A stretch of 64,000 nt of DNA from NCBI RefSeq assembly GCF_002210425.1, contig NZ_MWQK01000001.1, forward strand, positions 496,001-560,000, in the 5' to 3' direction. A model generated the notes under the pieces. That model was not told the origin of the DNA, did no database searches, and worked only from the letters and a program-made list of their open reading frames with translations. Origin of the DNA: Fibrobacter sp. UWB2 (GTDB lineage: Bacteria; Fibrobacterota; Fibrobacteria; Fibrobacterales; Fibrobacteraceae). This document shows, piece after piece, positions 59,030 through 64,000 of this stretch; the first letter of the stretch is position 1; each line of letters begins with the position of its first letter. The translations under genes and the position numbers were made by a program.

Positions 59030-60931
59030 TTAGAACATCACGCGATACGGAATCTGCTTGTTGAAACGGCGACCCTTAAGGTCGTGATAGCCCTTTTGGG
59101 GCATTTCACCACTGCGAAGAATGCGATTTGCGCCGGAATTCGGCCGAAGGACACCGGGAATCGACACCTTCGTCGTGTCCGCAACCTCGCCAAATTTGAT
59201 GTTCCCGATAAGCGTTTCGCCACCGAGGCCTTCTGCCGTGAGGTAAAAGTCCTGAACGCCCTTCAGTTTCGGCAAGTTCGAACATTGCACGTCAGTCCAC
59301 TTGGAATCGCCTGCAGTGGGCAATTCGCATTTAGAAATCACATCGCCTTTTTTGCTTTCGGTGCGGAGCGATAGAGTACCACCGGCGCTGTTTTTCACCT
59401 GAACGGTTACGCCTACGCCAACAATGGAGTCGGTAATCACATTCTCGAAAATCGCATAGCCACCGTCCTTGATGACAAATTCATCGTTATCCGTGAGGCG
59501 CACGCGGATGCCGTTATCAAAGCCATTTGCCGGAATCGTATCGCGGATGATGCGCAAGAAATCGAGACGGTCGAGTTCTGCGTAATGTTTGCCCTTCGTG
59601 ATTTCAATGAAGTTTGAGCCGCGCTTGAGCTTTGTCGGGATGTACACCACCGACTTTTCAGGGAATTCACTCCAGGCACCAGTCAACGGCAACTGCACTT
59701 CTTGCGTTTTGCCGTTGATGTCCACAAAATGCGAGCTGCCGTTTGCGCCGTTATCGGTCCAATTATTGTCGTAACGATAACGGATAAGGTAATCACCCGC
59801 CTGCGGGATAATCATCGGCAAGCGAATCTTGCTGTCATCGTAGTTGATGTAAGCGACAAATTCACCGTTCGAAGCCTTGGAACTGCTCGAGATATCCACA
59901 TGCGTGAGGATGCCGTGTTCCGCCTCGGCACTCAGATAACGTCCCATAAACGGTTGACCAAGTTCGGGCCAGTTATCTTCGGTCCACACGATATCACGCA
60001 CTTGTATGTAAGAATTACCGCCATCATTTTTATCGTAATAGTGATTCACAAAGCGTTGACGGTTCACGTCTTCGAATGCTTCACCGCCCGCGGGCCCGTA
60101 GTAGCGTCCGTAACGGCTGAGGAGAATCGTACCACCGCCATTCAAGAGAGCCTTGCCGCTGCGGTCTACATAGCCGCCATCAATGCGGTTAGAACGCCCG
60201 ACCGTCGTCTTGTAAGAGTTGTTTTCGAGATCAGCGCCTTTTTTGCAGCAGTTGTCCCAAGCGGTAAAGAGGAAGTACTTTCCGTTGTGTTCAATGAGGC
60301 TTGCGCCTTCGACGCCAGCGCCACCGCGGTTCGCGATGTTCTGCATTTTTGCGCCGTCTTTCACCTTGCCCGTTTTTTCGTCCAGTTCGAGAATGTGGAT
60401 GCCCGTCCCCCACGAACCAAACGCCATCCAGACTTTTCCGTCAAGATCTTTGAGCACCGCCGCGTCAATCGCGTTGTACGAATCACTCTTGACCGTGTGA
60501 ATCACTTCGCCTTGGTCCGTCCAACCGTAGCCTGGCTTTGTCGGGTCGATTTCCTTACTCGACATGAAGCCCATGCCCGATGAGCGGATACCCATCTCGG
60601 AACCGCAATAGTACATGCGGTATTCCCCGCCGATATAGTGAATGTCGGGCGCCCAAATGTCAATCATGTTCGGGGCGTATTTATAAAGCCACTTCGAAAA
60701 TTCAGGCATGGCGGGCTCGCCATTTTTCCAGTTCAGCGCGTCCTCGGAAAACTGCATGAGCATGTGGTTGTCCGTTGTCGCAAGCGCATAGCCATCCTCG
60801 TAGCGGATAATGTCGGGATCATGGCCCGCCCAACGGTGTTCTTTGGCGTACCAATCGGCAGCAAAAGCAGTCTCAATCGAGAGGCCAACGAGAACAAATG
60901 CAATGGTGGAAATTTTAGAACAACGAATCAT
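59030..60931 (-). CDS. GH43 arabinanase-like enzyme with CBM6-type module
   Basis: 633 residues with a signal peptide (to about residue 24, ...TAFA). The GH43 five-bladed propeller shows the general base in 'GHDPD' (36-40), the pKa-tuning Asp in 'NAID' (153-156) and the general acid in 'VEGAS' (207-211). 'IWAPDIHYIGGEYRMYYCGSE' and the 'CC' pair after 'FTAWDN' point to endo-1,5-alpha-L-arabinanases. The 'GPGH' motif near the end of the propeller reads 'GPAGGEAF'. Residues about 350-480 form a CBM6/35-like sandwich and another beta domain follows (500-600). The short end 'GYHDLKGRRFNKQIPY' resembles Fibrobacter C-terminal export motifs. Likely secreted and active on arabinan or arabinoxylan side chains. 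Confidence 0.87.
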   Translation of the reverse strand: MIRCSKISTIAFVLVGLSIETAFAADWYAKEHRWAGHDPDIIRYEDGYALATTDNHMLMQFSEDALNWKNGEPAMPEFSKWLYKYAPNMIDIWAPDIHYIGGEYRMYYCGSEMGIRSSGMGFMSSKEIDPTKPGYGWTDQGEVIHTVKSDSYNAIDAAVLKDLDGKVWMAFGSWGTGIHILELDEKTGKVKDGAKMQNIANRGGAGVEGASLIEHNGKYFLFTAWDNCCKKGADLENNSYKTTVGRSNRIDGGYVDRSGKALLNGGGTILLSRYGRYYGPAGGEAFEDVNRQRFVNHYYDKNDGGNSYIQVRDIVWTEDNWPELGQPFMGRYLSAEAEHGILTHVDISSSSKASNGEFVAYINYDDSKIRLPMIIPQAGDYLIRYRYDNNWTDNGANGSSHFVDINGKTQEVQLPLTGAWSEFPEKSVVYIPTKLKRGSNFIEITKGKHYAELDRLDFLRIIRDTIPANGFDNGIRVRLTDNDEFVIKDGGYAIFENVITDSIVGVGVTVQVKNSAGGTLSLRTESKKGDVISKCELPTAGDSKWTDVQCSNLPKLKGVQDFYLTAEGLGGETLIGNIKFGEVADTTKVSIPGVLRPNSGANRILRSGEMPQKGYHDLKGRRFNKQIPYRVMF

Positions 60932-61014
60932 ACGACTCCTTTAACCACACACCAGCATACACTATTTAATTTAAATTCCGAAAGGATTTTTCGGTACAAT
61001 TTATTTGCAAAAAA

Positions 61015-63096
61015 TCACTTCACTTTTACAACGTATCGGCCTTTGGGAAGGTTATTAAATTCGATATCGGTACCGTAAGTTTTTTTATGGGAGACAATTT
61101 GTCCCATCGGATTCAAGAGGTAAGCTTGATGAACGCCAGCATTATCGAAGTGTACGCGGTAACCGTTAGGAATTTGTGTCACCGAGTAGTTCAATGTCGG
61201 ACGGACAGCCGGGAGCGCCACGGAGGATTCGCTCGAACTGCTCACGACAATTTCGCTGGAGCTCGATTCCGCAACAGCACTGCTAGAACTTGATTCCGGC
61301 AAGGGGGCACTCTTGAAGAGAATGTTTCCGACAATCGCTTCGCCAGAGACGCCCGAAGCAGTCAAATAAAAGTCCTTGATGCCCGTTTTGCTTTTGAGAG
61401 TTCCGCAGTTTGCCTCAGACCAGCCGTTTGCAGCAGCCTTAGCCGTTGAAAGGTCGCACTCAGCAAGGACGGTTCCGTTCTTTGCACCATCACGAATGGC
61501 GAGCTTGCCTGCGGTTGCATTTTTCACTTGGATAGAAACTTCGTCACTCTTGATGGAATCGGCAACAACGTTTTCGAAGATCGCGTAGCCGCCATCCTTG
61601 ATAGCAAATTCATCCTTGTCCGTGAGGCGCACGCGGATACCATTATCAAAGCCGTTTGCCGGAATCGTATCGCGAATCACACGCAAAAAATCGATGCGGT
61701 CGAGTTCCGAGAAGAATCCGTTCGGTTGCGGTTCAATTTCGATGAAGTTGCCACCGCGTTTGAGCGTTGCCGGAATCATCACGATAGACTTCTCCGGGAA
61801 CGTGCCCCAAGAACCTGTCGGCGGGAGCGTCACGGTTTGCGACTTGCCATTGACGGTGACTTTGTGTGTAGCATCGCCTTCGCCGCCGTTTGCATAGCGG
61901 TAACGCAACAGATATTCGCCCGCTTGCATGATGTTCATTGGCAAACGAATCTTGGAGCCGGCCGTGTTGATGTAAGCAAGGTATTCACCGTTCGAAGCGG
62001 TATTGCTACGAGTAATCGCAAGGTCGCCCGACACCGCGCGCGTCAAGACACCGTGTTCAACTTCGGCACTCAAATAACGTCCGAGGAAGGGCTGTCCCAT
62101 CTCAGCCCAGTTATCCTCGGTAAACACAACATCGCGAATATGAATATGATTGAACTTGTCGCCGTTAAGATCGTAATAGTGATGCACAAAACGCACGCGG
62201 TTCAAGTCTTGGAAAGCTTCGCCGCCGCCCGGGCCGACGTATCGACCATAGCGTTCCATAAGGATTGTGCCACCGCCATTCGCCATATCGTAGCCTGCAC
62301 GATCTTTGTACGGACCGGTTACTTTATCAGCACGACCATAAGCAGTTTTGTAAGTTGTCTTTTCAATATCGTTGCCCTGCTGGCAGCAGATATCCCATGC
62401 GGTAAACAAGAAATACTGACCGCCATGTTCAATCAAGCTCGGACCTTCTTCGGCACCGTTACTTGCCTTACTCGTGCGGCGAGCAATGTTATAGACAGTC
62501 TTGTCGTCACTGGCCTGATAGCCCGTCTTTGCATCCAACTTAATCAACTGGATTCCAAGACCGAACGAACCAAACGCCATCCAATAATTGCCTTCGGTAT
62601 CACGAACGACATCGGCATCAATCGCATTGTACTTGTCCGATGCCACCGTATGGAAAACGTGGCCATGATCCGTCCAGCCGTAGCCCGTTGTGCCAGGCAT
62701 AATCGACTTTGTGGACTGATAGCCAATCGCAGATGTGCGCTTGCCAAAAACAGAGACGCAGTAATACACGCGATATTCGCCGTTCATGTAATAAATGTCA
62801 GGCGCCCAGATACCTTCGGTTGTAGGCGCATACGTGTAAGCCCACTGCGGGATTTTGCTCACCGTTGACTTGTGGTTTTGCCATGTGTAAGCATCTTCGG
62901 ATGTCCACAGTTGCAAATTATTGTTCGTGCTCATGAGGGCGTAACCGTCTTCAAAGCGCACCATGCTCGGGTCATGACCCGGCTGCAAGTTGTCCTTGGC
63001 GTACCAACCGGCAGCCGACACAGCGGAGACGCCAAAAGCGCCAATCGTTGCGAGAGTCGCGCTGTTCACAAGATTCGCAAAATTCAAAACCTTCAT
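61015..63096 (-). CDS. GH43 arabinanase-like enzyme with CBM6-type module, Ser linker and C-terminal secretion-type domain
   Basis: 693 residues from the second ATG (63094-63096), which has GGAG 7 bases upstream. It is a close paralogue of the next gene over its whole catalytic and binding region: 'GHDPS', 'IWAPDIYYMNGEYRVYYC', 'NAIDADV', 'EEGPSLIEH', and 'GPGGGEAF' where 'GPGH' is usual. The later segment 'RDTIPANGFDNGIRVRLTD' is shared almost word for word. After a poly-Ser linker it ends in an ~70-residue domain ('HQAYLLNPMGQIVSHKKTYG...LPKGRYVVKVK') like type A sorting domains of the type IX secretion system. The gene starts 17 bases after the previous GH43 stop. Confidence 0.87.
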   Translation of the reverse strand: MKVLNFANLVNSATLATIGAFGVSAVSAAGWYAKDNLQPGHDPSMVRFEDGYALMSTNNNLQLWTSEDAYTWQNHKSTVSKIPQWAYTYAPTTEGIWAPDIYYMNGEYRVYYCVSVFGKRTSAIGYQSTKSIMPGTTGYGWTDHGHVFHTVASDKYNAIDADVVRDTEGNYWMAFGSFGLGIQLIKLDAKTGYQASDDKTVYNIARRTSKASNGAEEGPSLIEHGGQYFLFTAWDICCQQGNDIEKTTYKTAYGRADKVTGPYKDRAGYDMANGGGTILMERYGRYVGPGGGEAFQDLNRVRFVHHYYDLNGDKFNHIHIRDVVFTEDNWAEMGQPFLGRYLSAEVEHGVLTRAVSGDLAITRSNTASNGEYLAYINTAGSKIRLPMNIMQAGEYLLRYRYANGGEGDATHKVTVNGKSQTVTLPPTGSWGTFPEKSIVMIPATLKRGGNFIEIEPQPNGFFSELDRIDFLRVIRDTIPANGFDNGIRVRLTDKDEFAIKDGGYAIFENVVADSIKSDEVSIQVKNATAGKLAIRDGAKNGTVLAECDLSTAKAAANGWSEANCGTLKSKTGIKDFYLTASGVSGEAIVGNILFKSAPLPESSSSSAVAESSSSEIVVSSSSESSVALPAVRPTLNYSVTQIPNGYRVHFDNAGVHQAYLLNPMGQIVSHKKTYGTDIEFNNLPKGRYVVKVK

Positions 63097-63113
63097 TTCC
63101 ATACTCCTTAAAA

Positions 63114-64000
63114 TTATTTCACCAAAACCTTTGCTGTAGTACGGACTGCGCGAACAAAGTACATTCCCGAACGAACGAAACGCACTTGGATTTCACGACC
63201 ATAGCCACGACGCACAACAACACCATTCACATCAAGCAAAGCCCAAGACGCTTCTATGCCCAAACGAATCACGCGAGCACTCGCATCGTAGTGAACCTGT
63301 TGCAAAGTAGGCGCATTCAAAGTACCGCGTGCAATCCCCGTCGTCCCACCATTGCCGGAGTCCGTCGGCGGTTCAACTTTCGGCAATTCAGCTTTTGCAA
63401 ATTGCACTTTTTGATTATCCGTTCCTGTGCGAACCCATGTGATGACCGGCATCCCGACTTCCTTCGAAATGTTCAGCACATCGCCGAGGTAATCGCTATC
63501 GTAATCCGCAAACAAGAAGTAACCCTTCTTTGCAGATGCATTTTCAATGCGGATTTCACAAGATGTTTCAGAAGTTTTCACCGTATCCAACAACGTCTTG
63601 GGCGGGCAATAGTAGCGGCCCGTTGCAAAATTCTTGAGCGTGTAATAACGCGCCGAATCGCCATGCGCAAGCACCCAAAGTTGCGCTTCGTTCTTTTCAT
63701 CCGCAGCTTGCTGCACCACAATGCCATCGCTATCTTCAAGAGCCAAATTGCTATGCGAAACCGTCAAGCGGTAACCGCCCTCTTCGATAAGCGCATTGTT
63801 GACTGGATCCACGCCATCCGTATGCTTGATTTTCTGGATTAAGCCATCGCGGTCGTAATAGAGGTAATCGATATTCACGGAACGGCGGTACGTCCAACCA
63901 CCCGGAGAATTCGCTCCGTGGTACATGAAATACCAATGTCCGAGATACTTGAAAATCGCCTGATGGTTCGTCTCGGAATTGTCCATTTTATCGTTGATGA
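63114..64000 (-). CDS. GH43 enzyme, C-terminal part, with beta-trefoil and secretion-type domains (5' end outside the window)
   Basis: The frame is open at base 64000, so about 295 C-terminal residues are visible. The first part, 'ETNHQAIFKYLGHWYFMYHGANSPGG' then 'RRSVNIDYLYYDRDGLIQKI', is the end of a GH43 xylosidase/arabinofuranosidase propeller. Residues matching a ricin-type beta-trefoil follow ('YRLTVSHSNLALEDSDGIVVQQAADEKNEAQLWVL'), where a CBM6 is more usual. The end 'ALLDVNGVVVRRGYGREIQV' and 'MYFVRAVRTTAKVLVK' looks like a type IX sorting domain. It leads a three-gene GH43 operon. Confidence 0.82.
   Translation of the reverse strand, partial: INDKMDNSETNHQAIFKYLGHWYFMYHGANSPGGWTYRRSVNIDYLYYDRDGLIQKIKHTDGVDPVNNALIEEGGYRLTVSHSNLALEDSDGIVVQQAADEKNEAQLWVLAHGDSARYYTLKNFATGRYYCPPKTLLDTVKTSETSCEIRIENASAKKGYFLFADYDSDYLGDVLNISKEVGMPVITWVRTGTDNQKVQFAKAELPKVEPPTDSGNGGTTGIARGTLNAPTLQQVHYDASARVIRLGIEASWALLDVNGVVVRRGYGREIQVRFVRSGMYFVRAVRTTAKVLVK

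Noticed and set aside
1-64000. CRISPR arrays, prophage or insertion-sequence genes
   Set aside because: No regularly spaced long repeats, cas genes, transposase, integrase or phage structural genes were found on either strand.

Overview
The window looks like a piece of a Fibrobacter chromosome (F. succinogenes or a close relative). Evidence: a FISUMP-type domain (the 'Fibrobacter succinogenes major paralogous domain') in the protein at 39556-40455; many lipoproteins and glycosidases with poly-Ser linkers; three consecutive GH43 hemicellulases with C-terminal modules like those of type IX-secreted proteins; a pectin/cellulose-binding-type (Cthe_2159-like) lipoprotein. No phage, plasmid or transposase gene and no CRISPR array was seen. 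Most genes are on the minus strand.

Layout. 1-7071 (minus): start of hisD, citramalate synthase cimA, a helical unknown, a GLUG-repeat lipoprotein, slyD, and an NAD synthetase whose amidase domain has lost its catalytic residues. 7151-14736 (minus): a Ser-rich lipoprotein, an epimerase, a divergent DnaA, a small unknown, a U32 peptidase-family protein and a Wzi-like outer-membrane barrel. 14923-17049 (plus): carbohydrate-binding lipoprotein. 17143-32666 (minus): a long near-continuous run. Reading along the minus strand it is a rhodanese lipoprotein, ribD, ribE, ribBA, ribH, nusB, a giant DUF2723 membrane protein, three GT2 glycosyltransferases (one a DPM1-like polyprenol-phosphate mannose synthase), a Trm112-like protein, a TPR protein with a 780-residue acidic repeat region, and pilT. 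32703-41281 (minus): hydrolase, dxs-like gene, small membrane and lipoprotein genes, DMT transporter, FISUMP protein and a degenerate J-domain protein. 41369-48522 (minus): smc, and an envelope operon around an AlgI/MBOAT acyltransferase. 48890-51118 (plus): ilvB-ilvN; together with cimA this supports isoleucine made through citramalate. 51496-53885 (plus): a compact radical-SAM/lipoprotein operon. 53950-56160 (minus): an acidic unknown, tmRNA and a glutamine cyclotransferase. 56269-57210 (plus): DUF4416 and DUF486 proteins. 57326-64000 (minus): an Fn3-like lipoprotein and three GH43 arabinan/xylan-degrading enzymes.

Two things stand out. First, 51496-53885 encodes two paralogous Ser-rich lipoproteins with a shared N-terminal leader and a shared C-terminal motif, followed with a 4-base overlap by a radical SAM/SPASM enzyme. 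This has the form of a peptide-modification (RiPP-like) system acting on surface lipoproteins. Second, a 66-68 bp two-hairpin element occurs at least twice flanked by perfect 14-bp direct repeats of unrelated sequence. One copy has inserted between the promoter and the mature 5' end of the tmRNA gene and duplicated the tmRNA 5' terminus. A third core copy lies downstream of ilvN. The stems differ in sequence between copies but stay paired. Other repeats are 7-bp-period TAG tracts at five intergenic sites and REP-like palindromes ending in ATGACA.

All functional names come from reading the translated sequence against known families; no database search was run.
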